Origin: an uncultured Pseudothermotoga sp.
GTDB lineage: Bacteria > Thermotogota > Thermotogae > Thermotogales > DSM-5069
DNA length: 64,000 nucleotides
Direction: 5' to 3'
Assembly: GCA_937995655.1 (NCBI GenBank)
Contig: CALKJI010000010.1
Location: forward strand, 1-64,000
Shown here: positions 25,474-34,783 of the stretch, in pieces
Layout: the number at the start of each line of letters is the position of its first letter
How positions within the stretch are numbered: position 1 is the first letter of the stretch
The notes under the pieces: model-generated
The model's database searches: none
The model's input: only the letters and a program-made list of their open reading frames with translations
Told to the model about the DNA's origin: nothing
Made by a program: the position numbers and the translations under genes

Positions 25474-26454
25474 ATGGTTGAAGCGATTATAAAAGAACCT
25501 TTGTGGAAGATTCGTCTCAAACTATGGGCAAGATCCTTCAAAACAGGATGGGAACTGTTTCGAGAAAAAAAGTTAGCCCTTTTCGGACTCAGTGTCATAA
25601 TATTTTTTGCGATCTTCGGTCTAGTCTACCCTCTTTATCCATCCATAATGAGAGCCGTGTTTTGGAAAGATGATCCCTTCGGTTATCAAACATTTGCACC
25701 GTATGATCCAATAATAGGTTTTGATCCTCACATAATGAATCACCCTTCACCGCCATCCTTGAGGCATCCGCTTGGCACAGATCCACTTGGAAGGGACATT
25801 TTGTCTATGATCATGTACAGTACACCCCGTGAATTTATTCTCGGTATCACCGCCGCTTTGATAACGGTCGTCATAGGTACTATAATCGGTGCCAGCTGTG
25901 CCTATTATGGTGGTGTGATAGATACATTTTTCATGAGACTCGCCGATATAGTCATGCTATTTCCAAGTCTTGCATTACTCATGGTCCTGAGTGCTTTCAT
26001 AGATCTGACACTCTTTAGATTGGCTCTCATCATAGGTATGCTATCTGGTTTTGGTTCAATCACTCTGGTACTGAAAGCACAGGCCCTGACCATAAAAGTT
26101 AGGCCGTTCATCGAAGCTGCAAAATCTACAGGTGCAAGTGATGCTTACATAATATTTAGGCATATCATTCCCAATATACTTCCTTTGTCCTTTTTGTATA
26201 TGATGCTCAATGTAACCGGCGCAATTTTCACCGAGGCCACCCTTTCATTCCTTGGACTTGCAAACATTAGAATGAGTTGGGGTGTTATCATTCAAATGGC
26301 TGAGTCATCGGGTTATTTAATGGGAGCAAGCATAGGTACTTACTGGTGGTTATGGCTTCCGGCGGGTGCATGTATAACGTTGTTGTGTTCTGCCTTCTAT
26401 TTCCTTGGCAGAGGATTAGAAGAGATCGTGAACCCAAGGCTCAGAAAGAGGTGA
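25474..26454 (+). CDS. ABC transporter permease, DppC/OppC type
   Basis: Second permease subunit, 326 residues. Seen: N-terminal cytoplasmic segment ending FREKKLALFGL, then HPLGTDPLGRDILSMIMYST, the DppC landmark, and the EAA loop (KSTGASDAYIIFRHIIPNIL). ATG at 25474, five bases after GAGGTGA, is preferred to the GTG inside that site. It pairs with the DppB-type subunit in the membrane channel. It lies 4 bp from the next gene. Confidence 0.9.
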   Translation: MVEAIIKEPLWKIRLKLWARSFKTGWELFREKKLALFGLSVIIFFAIFGLVYPLYPSIMRAVFWKDDPFGYQTFAPYDPIIGFDPHIMNHPSPPSLRHPLGTDPLGRDILSMIMYSTPREFILGITAALITVVIGTIIGASCAYYGGVIDTFFMRLADIVMLFPSLALLMVLSAFIDLTLFRLALIIGMLSGFGSITLVLKAQALTIKVRPFIEAAKSTGASDAYIIFRHIIPNILPLSFLYMMLNVTGAIFTEATLSFLGLANIRMSWGVIIQMAESSGYLMGASIGTYWWLWLPAGACITLLCSAFYFLGRGLEEIVNPRLRKR

Positions 26455-26458
26455 TGAA

Positions 26459-27457
26459 ATGCTGCTCTCGGTAAGAGATTTAAGAATGCACTACAAAACA
26501 AAGATGGGATATGTTAAAGCCGTAGATGGAATAAATTTCGATCTTGATTCTGGTGAAAGTTTAGGAATAGTTGGTGAATCCGGATGCGGTAAGACTTCTA
26601 TCTCGATGACAATCTTGAGACTATTGCCAGATAATGCAGAATTCAAAAGTGGAAGCGTTTTCTTCGACATGGGGAACGGCCCTGTGGATCTTGTTAAGCT
26701 GGACGAATCGCAGATGAGAGAGTATAGGTGGCGCGGTATATCGATGATTTTTCAAGCTGCTATGAATTCACTTAACCCGGTTTATAGAGTGGGAGATCAA
26801 ATAATCGAAGCAATACAAAATCATTTTCCGCAGGTTCCTGTGGACAAGGCACGTGAGAAGGTTGCTGAACTCTTTGAACTGGTTGGGCTTGATCCATCCA
26901 GAATGGATCAGTACCCTCATCAGTACAGTGGTGGAATGAAGCAAAGAGCAGTCATTGCCATGGCTTTGGCTTGTGATCCAAGGGTTATCATTGCTGACGA
27001 GCCAACAACTGCACTTGATGTCATTGTTCAGGACAGGATACTCAAAGAGATAAGAAAGATTCAAAAGAAACTTAATATGGCTATGATATACATATCTCAC
27101 GACATCGCTGTCATAGCAGAGGTCAGTGATAAGATAGCGGTTATGTATGCGGGGAAATTCGCTGAACTTGCAGATTCAGTGACAATTTTCAAAAAACCTA
27201 TGCATCCTTACACTTATGGCTTGATGCACGCCTTCCCGAGTACCGTTGGTGAAAAAACCGATCTTGTTACCATACCAGGTGAACCCCCAAATTTACTCAA
27301 TCCTCCAAAGGGTTGTCGATTCGCTCCAAGGTGTCCCAAGGCAGATGAACTGTGTATGAATGAGGAACCACGGTACATTGAAGTAGAAAAGGGTCATTTT
27401 GTAGCATGCCATCATCCTGTGAAATCTGGAGAGGTGGTGCAGTTCTATGAACAATGA
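26459..27457 (+). CDS. ABC transporter ATP-binding protein, DppD/OppD type
   Basis: First ATPase of the importer, 332 residues. Walker A GESGCGKTS, Q-loop MIFQAAMNSLNPV, signature QYSGGMKQRAVIAMAL, Walker B VIIADEPTTALD and H-loop SHD are all present. The C-terminal oligopeptide-transporter extension carries the cysteine cluster CRFAPRCPKADELC, which in relatives can hold an iron-sulfur cluster. It overlaps the next ATPase gene by 11 bp. Confidence 0.93.
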   Translation: MLLSVRDLRMHYKTKMGYVKAVDGINFDLDSGESLGIVGESGCGKTSISMTILRLLPDNAEFKSGSVFFDMGNGPVDLVKLDESQMREYRWRGISMIFQAAMNSLNPVYRVGDQIIEAIQNHFPQVPVDKAREKVAELFELVGLDPSRMDQYPHQYSGGMKQRAVIAMALACDPRVIIADEPTTALDVIVQDRILKEIRKIQKKLNMAMIYISHDIAVIAEVSDKIAVMYAGKFAELADSVTIFKKPMHPYTYGLMHAFPSTVGEKTDLVTIPGEPPNLLNPPKGCRFAPRCPKADELCMNEEPRYIEVEKGHFVACHHPVKSGEVVQFYEQ

Positions 27458-28616
27458 GACGGTGTTAAAAATAGAGAATCTGAAAAAGCTGTTTCCGGCT
27501 GAAAGACGCATCTTCACCAGAACTAAGTATTTTGTTCATGCTGTGGATGATATCTCCATTGAAATAAAGAGGAAAGAATCACTCGCCTTAGTGGGAGAAT
27601 CCGGTTGTGGAAAGACTACAACAGGTAAGGTTCTTGTAGGTCTTGAAGAACCAACTGAGGGAAGGATTATCATTGAACAAGAGGACGTAACACCCCTTCT
27701 GTATGAAAATGAGTCTTCTGCGAAACGTTATGTGTTAGAAAATTATGTTGAAAGGTTCTCAAAGATGACAGACGAGCAATTGAAGAACTTAAAGGGTATA
27801 GACGGTATATATGCCGAGAGGTATTTGAAACTTTCCAAAGATGAAACAAAATTCATCTCTGAGCTTCTTGAAAATCGTAGGGTCAGAGTTTGGCAGCTTC
27901 GCAAACGTGTACAAATGATATTCCAAGATCCGTACGAATCACTCAATCCCAGAATGACAATCTTTGACATAGTCTCTGAGCCTCTCAATATTCATGAAAT
28001 AGGTAATTTGAAAGAGCGTGAGGATAAGGTCGCACAAATACTGATAGATGTGGGTTTAACTCCACCAGAGACTTTCATGTTCAGATTTCCTCATGAACTG
28101 TCAGGCGGGCAGAGACAAAGAGTTGCTATAGCGCGCGCGTTGATCCTCAATCCATCTTTTGTAGTGGCGGATGAACCTACCTCGATGCTCGATGTTTCCA
28201 TAAGAACCGGTGTGATGAAATTGATGATGAGACTTGCCGATGAACATAACATGAGTTACTTGTATATAACACACGATCTTGCCGTCGCAAGGTATATGAG
28301 TAACAGTATAGCGGTTATGTACCTGGGTAAGATAGTTGAGACAGGACCAACCGAAGAAGTCTTACAGAATCCACTCCATCCCTATACTAAAGCTCTATTG
28401 GCAGCAGTACCTATTCCTGATCCAGAGCAAAGAAGAGGTGAACCGAACATAAAGGGAAGTGTTCCTAAACCCATAAACCCGCCGAAACGTTGTAGATTCT
28501 TCGACAGGTGCCCATACGCAGTTGAATACTGCGAGAAAAACGATCATCCAAATCTAGTGGAGGTTTTACCGGGTCACAAGGTCGCTTGTTATGTTGTCGC
28601 TGGTGAAGCAAAATAA
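27447..28616 (+). CDS. ABC transporter ATP-binding protein, DppF/OppF type, with a large insertion
   Basis: Second ATPase, 389 residues. Walker A GESGCGKTT, Q-loop MIFQDPYESLNPRM, signature LSGGQRQRVAIARAL, Walker B FVVADEPTSMLD and the C-terminal cysteine cluster CRFFDRCPYAVEYC are intact. Between the beta-strand after Walker A (EQEDVTPLL) and the Q-loop there are about 66 residues where DppF proteins usually have about 10-15. The extra part is charged and helical (SKMTDEQLKNLKGIDGIYAE). The frame is continuous, so it is a true insertion. Its effect is unknown; it sits near the face that meets the permease. Confidence 0.93.
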   Translation: MNNETVLKIENLKKLFPAERRIFTRTKYFVHAVDDISIEIKRKESLALVGESGCGKTTTGKVLVGLEEPTEGRIIIEQEDVTPLLYENESSAKRYVLENYVERFSKMTDEQLKNLKGIDGIYAERYLKLSKDETKFISELLENRRVRVWQLRKRVQMIFQDPYESLNPRMTIFDIVSEPLNIHEIGNLKEREDKVAQILIDVGLTPPETFMFRFPHELSGGQRQRVAIARALILNPSFVVADEPTSMLDVSIRTGVMKLMMRLADEHNMSYLYITHDLAVARYMSNSIAVMYLGKIVETGPTEEVLQNPLHPYTKALLAAVPIPDPEQRRGEPNIKGSVPKPINPPKRCRFFDRCPYAVEYCEKNDHPNLVEVLPGHKVACYVVAGEAK

Positions 28617-29022
28617 AAAGATAAAACTGTTATTGTTTTCTTGCGTAGTCCTGGCAGTATTGAACTATACTGCCGGGGTCTTTGTTTATCGCACTTACAT
28701 CCAAAAACTCTCCCAGGCGTCGGTTGGTTGCCAAATATTCTTAGTGGATGGATCTTTCAAGGGAGAAGTAAGTATAAGATCTCCCAAAGGTCTGACGATT
28801 ATTCCCATAGATTATCAGATTTATTTTTATGATAAACGAGGCAATACACTACAGCTCATAGCCGATTCGTTGGACGGTCAGCTCCATGCAACCTTTGATA
28901 CACCTGTGAGAGAGAAAATTTTGTCTACACAATGGCATGTGGAAGGATATTCGAATGTCAAAATCAAATGGCTCTGGCTCACAATGAATTTGACCATGCC
29001 AATAGAGGTGGTGGTCAAATGA
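28591..29022 (+). CDS. Small single-span exported protein, unknown
   Basis: 143 residues, not recognised. One N-terminal membrane helix or uncleaved signal (about 11-33, LLLFSCVVLAVLNYTAGVFV), then a beta-rich extracytoplasmic part (GEVSIRSPKGLTIIPIDYQI, then HATFDTPVREKILSTQWHVE). The start lies inside the end of the DppF-type gene (26-bp overlap); ATG 28591, TTG 28594 and GTG 28603 are all possible, with AAGGT upstream of the first. It overlaps the next gene by ATGA. Its position suggests co-transcription with the importer, but nothing shows that it takes part in transport. Confidence 0.6.
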   Translation: MLSLVKQNKKIKLLLFSCVVLAVLNYTAGVFVYRTYIQKLSQASVGCQIFLVDGSFKGEVSIRSPKGLTIIPIDYQIYFYDKRGNTLQLIADSLDGQLHATFDTPVREKILSTQWHVEGYSNVKIKWLWLTMNLTMPIEVVVK

Positions 29023-29378
29023 GAAAGATCATTTTGTTTTTCATTTTGATGAGTTTTATCTATCATGCCGTTGTTTTTGAATTGATTCTTGGAAGGTTTT
29101 CACCATTACCTTCTTACATACTCTGGGTGATCGTTGGTGTAATTTCTTGGGTTCTTGGCCTGTCTGTACAGTCTTTTTCCAGAACTTTGTTCATCATAAT
29201 AGGTTCTTTCATTGTAGCTGGAATCGTCAGTTACTTTCTTATGAGTTATTACATCAAAGAAAGTGTAACTGACTTGGTTCAGATGGTCACTCTGAAGATG
29301 ATATCGATCTCTCTTCTAACTATCTTTGTGCTCAGTAGTGTCTGTGCTCTCTTTGGTTACATGTTCAGATCTAGATAA
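29019..29378 (+). CDS. Small four-helix membrane protein, unknown
   Basis: 119 residues, almost wholly hydrophobic, with four predicted membrane helices (about 3-22, 31-49, 55-75, 95-115). Not recognised. ATG at 29019 overlaps the previous stop (ATGA) with GAGGTGG upstream; the 29-residue upstream extension in the track is polar and unlikely. Its 3' end overlaps the convergent CPBP protease gene by 63 bp. It forms a translationally coupled pair with the single-span protein before it. Confidence 0.6.
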   Translation: MRKIILFFILMSFIYHAVVFELILGRFSPLPSYILWVIVGVISWVLGLSVQSFSRTLFIIIGSFIVAGIVSYFLMSYYIKESVTDLVQMVTLKMISISLLTIFVLSSVCALFGYMFRSR

Positions 29379-29924
29379 TAAAAGAAGACCCGCTGAGTTG
29401 TTCATTATATGACTGATTATTCCACAGAAAAGACTTTGTGTGTTCATCACAGAATAGGCAAATATGTACCCCACGATAAATCTGTAAACGAAGTTGAAAA
29501 GCGATAATCTCTCCATCTTGCTGATAGCATTCACCAGATGAATACAAGAGAAGATTAGTGCGTTTAGGAAAATGTTCGGTAAAAAAGATAGTATCACACC
29601 TCTAAAGATGATTTCTTCTGAGATCGGAAGCAAGATGCCAATGAGAATAATCTCAGTGGATGATATCTTTTTGTAAAACCTGATTTGTTCTGCGCCAAGA
29701 AAACGACCTAAGAAAACCATTAGAGCAAAGGCAAAAAGAAAAGGTACAAACCCTTTGAACTGAACCTTGAATGTGTAAGGTACTCTTAGAAAGATAAAGA
29801 GGATGATTGAATAAGAAAGTTGACAGAGGGTGACGAATAATAGCTTGTTCCCTCTGAGCAACTTTGAAAGATTTTGCAGTATCAGCATTCCAGACAGAAT
29901 TATCAGGATAATTAATAATACCAA
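29316..29924 (-). CDS. CPBP family intramembrane metalloprotease
   Basis: 202-residue polytopic membrane protein of the CAAX-protease/bacteriocin-processing (ABI) family. Motif 1 (PISEEIIFRGVI) has the double Glu plus Arg; motif 2 is FSCIHLVNA and motif 3 GIISHIMNN, supplying the two histidines. Members cleave membrane substrates or act as immunity and scaffold proteins; the substrate here is unknown. TTG start seven bases after AGGAGG. It is the last gene of the 12-gene minus operon, 11 bp after the radical SAM gene. Confidence 0.85.
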   Translation of the reverse strand: MVLLIILIILSGMLILQNLSKLLRGNKLLFVTLCQLSYSIILFIFLRVPYTFKVQFKGFVPFLFAFALMVFLGRFLGAEQIRFYKKISSTEIILIGILLPISEEIIFRGVILSFLPNIFLNALIFSCIHLVNAISKMERLSLFNFVYRFIVGYIFAYSVMNTQSLFCGIISHIMNNSAGLLLLSRSEHVTKESTDTTEHKDS

Positions 29925-29935
29925 AGTTGGACCTC

Positions 29936-31726
29936 CTACCTTGATACCCTTTCCAAGAGATTTTTAAGATATGAGTTACAGACACCACAGCCGTGGCATT
30001 GATTCCATCGACAATCTGAAGTTGTTATGGCTTGCAGAGCCTTATGGTATTCTTGTATCAGAAAATTCTTACTCACGCCCACATCGATGTGGTCCCATGA
30101 AAGATCTTCATCGATCTTTCTTTCTCCCAGATAATGGCTCAAATCGATCTGTGATTTTTCCATGGCGTCCTTCCATAGATTAAAATTGAAAACATTTTCC
30201 CAGTTATCAAATAGCGAACCACTTTCGAATGCCTTCAAAACAACCTCAAAGACCTTTCTGTCACCTCTTGAGAGCAGACCTTCAATCAAACTCATATATG
30301 GATCGTGAAAGTTGATGTTTGCAATATCTTTGGCTTGCAAAATGATTTTCTGTGCGTGAGTCAAATAATCGATAGGTCTTTGTTCGCAAAATTGAAAGGG
30401 TGTGTGTGCTTTTGGAATGAAATTTGCCACTGAAAGGACGATCTTTTTGAATCCTACCTTGCGAGCAACTCTTGCCATCTGTAAAATTCCAATGAGGTCT
30501 TCATCGGTCTCTGTAGGCAAACCAACCATAAAATAGAGTTTTACTCTGTTCCACCCAGCCCTTTTCGCCGCCTCGAGGGTATTGATGTAATCTTCTTCTG
30601 TCACATTCTTGTTTATAACATTTCTGAGTCTTTGAGTACCGGCCTCTGGTGCAAATGTTAAACCCGTTCTACGTATTGTACTCACCGCCTCGGCAATAGA
30701 CAAGCCAAAGCTGTCCAGACGTGTCGAGGGTATGGATAGCGAGACTCCAAGACTCGCAGTTTTTTCTCTGAGGTTCTGTAAAATCTTGTCTATTGTACTA
30801 TGATCGGCTGTAGACAAAGACAGAAGGGCAAGTTCTTCGTAACCAGTACATAAAAGTGATGAAATTGATTCATCGAGTATATTTTCAGAGTATTTTTCTC
30901 GAACGGGTCTGTATATGATTCCGGCTTGACAAAATCTGCATCCTCTGGTACAACCACGCATGACTTCTATCACTATTCTGTCATGAATCAGTTGGCTGTT
31001 CGGTATTATTCTTTGATCGGGTACCTTAACATTGTTTAGATCTCTTGTAATCCTTCGTTTTATCTTCTTTGGAGCCCAATCGGAGATTGGCTTAGGTGGT
31101 GTAGTTGGTTGATAAAATATTGGTACGTAGATCCCTTCTATTTGAGAAAGAGCCCTCAGCCTCTGCTCTCTTTTCATTCCTTTTGTTTCCATTAAACTAC
31201 CTACTATTTCGAGAATGACTTCTTCTCCATCGCCTATGACAAATGCATCAAAGACCTCCGCAAGGACTTCGGGGTTTGTCGCACAAGGACCTCCGGCAAT
31301 GACTAACGGATCATCATCTGTACGCTGATGGGAATAGATCGGTATCCCGGCAAGATCAAGCGCACAGAGGACATTTGTATAGGAGAGTTCATACTGAAGA
31401 GAGATGCCGATCAAATCGAGTTTTTTCAAAGGGGTTTTTGATTCCAGCGTGAAAAGTTCGATCTTTTTTTGCTTCATCAATTTCATCATATCTTTCCACG
31501 GTAGGAAGACTCTTTCAGCCCACACTTGTGGTAAATTGTTCAGTACATGGTAGATGATCAATAGACCAAGATTTGACATTCCCACTTCGTAAAGATCTGG
31601 GAAGATTAGGCCAACTCTGATCTTTACTTGTGATGGATCTTTGACAACTTGATTGAGTTCTCCACCGATGTATCTGGAAGGTTTTTCCACTTTGTCAAGA
31701 TTTTCGTTTAGAAACTGTAAGATCAT
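29936..31726 (-). CDS. B12-binding radical SAM protein, TIGR03960-like
   Basis: 596 residues. The N-terminal third is a cobalamin-binding Rossmann-like domain (VGLIFPDLYEVGMSNLGL, then LVIAGGPCATNPEVLAEVFD). The radical SAM core carries the CxxxCxxC cluster in EVMRGCTRGCRFCQAG and GLTFAPEAGTQRLRNVI. The C-terminus has more cysteines (CRWNQCHGCGVC) that could bind another cluster. Members often lie near a DUF2344 gene, RNase E/G and ribosomal L21/L27 genes; in this window L21/L27 are over 20 kb away and the DUF2344 partner is absent. The reaction is unknown. It overlaps mrdA by 4 bp. Confidence 0.88.
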   Translation of the reverse strand: MILQFLNENLDKVEKPSRYIGGELNQVVKDPSQVKIRVGLIFPDLYEVGMSNLGLLIIYHVLNNLPQVWAERVFLPWKDMMKLMKQKKIELFTLESKTPLKKLDLIGISLQYELSYTNVLCALDLAGIPIYSHQRTDDDPLVIAGGPCATNPEVLAEVFDAFVIGDGEEVILEIVGSLMETKGMKREQRLRALSQIEGIYVPIFYQPTTPPKPISDWAPKKIKRRITRDLNNVKVPDQRIIPNSQLIHDRIVIEVMRGCTRGCRFCQAGIIYRPVREKYSENILDESISSLLCTGYEELALLSLSTADHSTIDKILQNLREKTASLGVSLSIPSTRLDSFGLSIAEAVSTIRRTGLTFAPEAGTQRLRNVINKNVTEEDYINTLEAAKRAGWNRVKLYFMVGLPTETDEDLIGILQMARVARKVGFKKIVLSVANFIPKAHTPFQFCEQRPIDYLTHAQKIILQAKDIANINFHDPYMSLIEGLLSRGDRKVFEVVLKAFESGSLFDNWENVFNFNLWKDAMEKSQIDLSHYLGERKIDEDLSWDHIDVGVSKNFLIQEYHKALQAITTSDCRWNQCHGCGVCNSYLKNLLERVSR

Positions 31727-33381
31727 TTTGCTTTCTCCTCTAAAAGAAATTCAAAAATCTTTCTTGCCATTGGTGCAGCTGCTTCTCCTCCACCACCCGC
31801 ATTTTCAAGCATGACCAGTACAATGAACTTTGGAGAGTTAACAGGTGAGAATGCAGCAAACCAAGAATGCGATCTTTCACCTTTTCTTCCAGTTTCAGCA
31901 GTACCTGTCTTGCCTGCAACATCGATACGAAAGCCCTTGAATGACTGATAGGCGGTTCCTTCTTCAGCTGGATTACCATTCGATTTGACCACTTCTCTTA
32001 ATGAATCTTTCAGGAAGCTGAGGGTGCTTTGTTTCAAGGAGATCTTGTACAGGATCTTTTTCTCATATTCGAAGATTTTTCTGCCTTGTTGGTTTTTGAT
32101 GTGGTCTAAAAGATGAGGACTATAACAAGTTCCATCGTTTGCAATAGCATTGAAGAAGGTTAGAACTTCTATCGGAGTGAGGGTGATGAAACTTTGCCCT
32201 ATTCCACAGAGTATCGTGTCACCTGGATACCAAGACTCTTTGTAGACATTATATTTCCAGTTTGGATCTGGATATAGTCCCTTACGCTCGCCTGGTAGAT
32301 CTATTCCAGTCAATTGGTCGATCATGAAAAGATTCGCGTACTGCTTCATTCTCTCGATGCCGAGTTCTAAGGCCAGATTGTAGAAAAACACATTACACGA
32401 GACCTTAAGGGCTTTCTTCAAGTCAGTTACACCGTGACCAGATACATACCAATCTCGGTACAATCCCAAAGGTCGACCAGAACTTCCAATGTACTCGAAG
32501 TAGCCTTTACAATCGATGGTTCTTTTCAGGTCGGTTTCTCCTTCAAGGTATGCAATAGCATAGAGTGGTTTCAAAATAGACCCAGGTGGATAGGATGCAC
32601 CAATGGCTCTGTTCAGAAGCGGACTTTTGGGATCGTTTGAAATCTCCAACCATTGTCTTTTGTCGATGCTGAGAAAGATGTTTGGATCAAAACTTGGATA
32701 AGAAGCCATAGCGAGGATCGAACCTTCCCCTGCTGACTGAATGATGATAGTACCGGCATGATTGGAAGTGCTCAAAAGCTTTTGAACATACTCTTGGAGT
32801 TTTGAGTCTATCGTTAATACAACATCGTTGCCCGCGATCGGTACTGCCTGCAGGAACCTCCCAGTAATTCCACCTGTTACCGAAATACTTACCAGTTCAT
32901 AACCGTCTTGACCTTTTAAATATGAGTTGTATTGTTTCTCTATTCCTGAGATTCCATTTCTATCGGCAGAAATATATCCAACAACATGTGGCGCCAAGCT
33001 ACTATAACGTCTCATGTATCTTCTAAAAACGAGAACTCCTGATCTTTCAAGTCTTATTGCTTCGGCCTCGGTGACTTGCACCTCTTCACCCAGTATTAAC
33101 CTCAACTTTCTTTCTTGGCCCAGTATGTCACCAACCTTTTCAACATCCATAGAACCCGTTGATCTTGCTACAAGGATTTCTTCATCCCAAGCGAGTACTA
33201 CACCGTCTTTTGTCAATATTCTGCCTCGAGGCGCATCGATTCTCCTTACATACACTTTCAGTGATTCCACATAATCAAGATGTGACTTGTGCTGAACAAC
33301 TTGAAGAATGAATGCTCTGATCAGCAGAACACAGAAAGGAACTGTCATCATGATATAAACAACCACTTTAAGCCTCTTCAA
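31723..33381 (-). CDS. mrdA: Penicillin-binding protein 2 (peptidoglycan transpeptidase)
   Basis: Class B PBP that cross-links peptidoglycan during cell elongation with RodA and MreBCD. The 552-residue protein has one N-terminal membrane helix (about 5-26), a dimerisation/pedestal domain, and the transpeptidase domain with SxxK in ASYPPGSILKP, SxN in SCNVFF and KTG in AGKTGTAETG. The preceding gene looks like mreD, the usual partner. It overlaps that gene by 14 bp and the radical SAM gene by 4 bp. Confidence 0.93.
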   Translation of the reverse strand: MKRLKVVVYIMMTVPFCVLLIRAFILQVVQHKSHLDYVESLKVYVRRIDAPRGRILTKDGVVLAWDEEILVARSTGSMDVEKVGDILGQERKLRLILGEEVQVTEAEAIRLERSGVLVFRRYMRRYSSLAPHVVGYISADRNGISGIEKQYNSYLKGQDGYELVSISVTGGITGRFLQAVPIAGNDVVLTIDSKLQEYVQKLLSTSNHAGTIIIQSAGEGSILAMASYPSFDPNIFLSIDKRQWLEISNDPKSPLLNRAIGASYPPGSILKPLYAIAYLEGETDLKRTIDCKGYFEYIGSSGRPLGLYRDWYVSGHGVTDLKKALKVSCNVFFYNLALELGIERMKQYANLFMIDQLTGIDLPGERKGLYPDPNWKYNVYKESWYPGDTILCGIGQSFITLTPIEVLTFFNAIANDGTCYSPHLLDHIKNQQGRKIFEYEKKILYKISLKQSTLSFLKDSLREVVKSNGNPAEEGTAYQSFKGFRIDVAGKTGTAETGRKGERSHSWFAAFSPVNSPKFIVLVMLENAGGGGEAAAPMARKIFEFLLEEKAK

Positions 33382-33772
33382 TTTTGATCCTCCAAGTTAA
33401 GAGCGACAGAATCATCATAATCACTGACATAACCCAGAAAGAACCTTCAACAATCAGTAGAGCGGAAACAGTTATATTGTAGAGTAAAAAAGGAAAAAAT
33501 GGCTTTATAAAATACTCCCTTGTTACAACAAAAACGACATAGGCTGCAAAAATCAACAGGTGTACAAAGCTGATGCTGCCAAAGCACAGTGCAGAATGAA
33601 TTATTAAGACAGACATAACTCTCAAAATGCTTAAAGTTCCTGAGAATTTGAGGTACTCAACAGCAAGATAAGGTATGAGCAAAGAAAACAAATCAAAATA
33701 AGCACCATCAATTGATAGAACCACTATACCAAAGATGTATATCCCAATTTTCCGCCAAAGGGTATTATTCAC
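33368..33772 (-). CDS. MreD-like rod-shape membrane protein (by position)
   Basis: 134-residue hydrophobic protein with about five helices. Sequence similarity to MreD is not obvious by eye, but size, topology and position directly before PBP2 are those of MreD, which links MreBC to the wall-synthesis machinery. mreB and mreC are not in the window. GTG start after AGGTGAA. A TATAAT lies upstream on this strand but without a -35. Another small membrane protein cannot be excluded. Confidence 0.55.
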   Translation of the reverse strand: MNNTLWRKIGIYIFGIVVLSIDGAYFDLFSLLIPYLAVEYLKFSGTLSILRVMSVLIIHSALCFGSISFVHLLIFAAYVVFVVTREYFIKPFFPFLLYNITVSALLIVEGSFWVMSVIMMILSLLTWRIKIEEA

Positions 33773-33798
33773 TTCAATTCACCTGTTTAGATTATATT

Positions 33799-34776
33799 TC
33801 AATATTCTTGTTCAGGATCGACAAGGTTGATTATTTCACCGGTTTTTAAAAACTTTTCTAATATATTAAATGTTTCGTTCATGAGCCCAATACTTCCCTG
33901 TTCTGTATAGCCCCCAACATGGGGTGAAAAGACAACGTTTTTAAGTGTGTTGAATGGGTATCGACTCGGCAATGTAGCCTCATCGTGGCTTTTGGGATAT
34001 ATATACCAAGTGTCTATAGCAGCGCCTGCAAGAGTTTTATCTTTGACGACTTCAAAAAGCGCTTTTTCATCAATTATTTCTCCCCTGGATACATTTATTA
34101 AGTATTTTCCTTTCATTCTGTGCAATCTTTGGGCGTCAAAGAGGTTTTTGGTTTCTTTGGTCAAAGGAAGGGTTAAAAAGATGACATCGCTAATTTGAAT
34201 TGCCCAATCTAAGTCTGAGGTTATCTTTGAATGCTCTTTGGGAGCCGATCTTTTGACACCTATGATTTCACAGTTGAAAGGTTGAAGCAGTTTGGAAAGT
34301 TCCTCACCTATATGCCCCATTCCTACGATGCAAACCCTTCTATTTCTGAGTGAGTGCCAGTGATCTTCCTCGGGTGAGCCAACCGAATAACCATGCCAAA
34401 CACCGTGTCTAAGATCGTGATCGAATTCGACAATTCTTCCAAGGAGTGACAGTGCTAAAGCCAAAGCTCTTTCGGCAACAACAGATGCGTTGGCGTGACA
34501 GTTACTAACCATTATTTTTCTTTTTCTTATTGTCTCCCAATCGAGTGCGTTCACACCTGCCATGGGTACAATTATGAGCTTGAGATTTGAAGATTCAATT
34601 TCTTCTTTAGAAAGTCTTCCTGTAACAATGACATCGGCGTCTTTTATGAACGAACGAGGTGAAGAATTTGAAAAGTAACCTTCAAAACGAACATTTTCAT
34701 AACGGTTTTTCAATTCTTCTATTTTCGTCAACCATTTGTCGTTAGTCCTGTTCAAAAAGAGCACTAACAAGTTCAT
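33799..34776 (-). CDS. D-isomer-specific 2-hydroxyacid dehydrogenase family protein
   Basis: NAD-dependent oxidoreductase fold of 325 residues. NAD motif VCIVGMGHIGEELSKLL, substrate-binding Arg in LINVSRGEIIDEKALF and catalytic His in FSPHVGGYTEQ are present. The usual catalytic Glu in the DxFxxEP motif is replaced: the segment reads AAIDTWYIYPKSHDEA. That points to a divergent subfamily. The substrate is unknown; it stands between a GNAT protein and the mreD-like gene. ATG at 34776 lies only three bases after AGGAGG; the TTG two codons on has better spacing. The 11-codon extension in the track is unlikely. Confidence 0.83.
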   Translation of the reverse strand: MNLLVLFLNRTNDKWLTKIEELKNRYENVRFEGYFSNSSPRSFIKDADVIVTGRLSKEEIESSNLKLIIVPMAGVNALDWETIRKRKIMVSNCHANASVVAERALALALSLLGRIVEFDHDLRHGVWHGYSVGSPEEDHWHSLRNRRVCIVGMGHIGEELSKLLQPFNCEIIGVKRSAPKEHSKITSDLDWAIQISDVIFLTLPLTKETKNLFDAQRLHRMKGKYLINVSRGEIIDEKALFEVVKDKTLAGAAIDTWYIYPKSHDEATLPSRYPFNTLKNVVFSPHVGGYTEQGSIGLMNETFNILEKFLKTGEIINLVDPEQEY

Positions 34777-34783
34777 CAACCTC

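Noticed and set aside
33791-33796. TATAAT on the minus strand before the mreD-like gene
   Set aside because: No -35, and it lies in an AT-rich gap of 26 bp inside an otherwise continuous operon; treated as chance.
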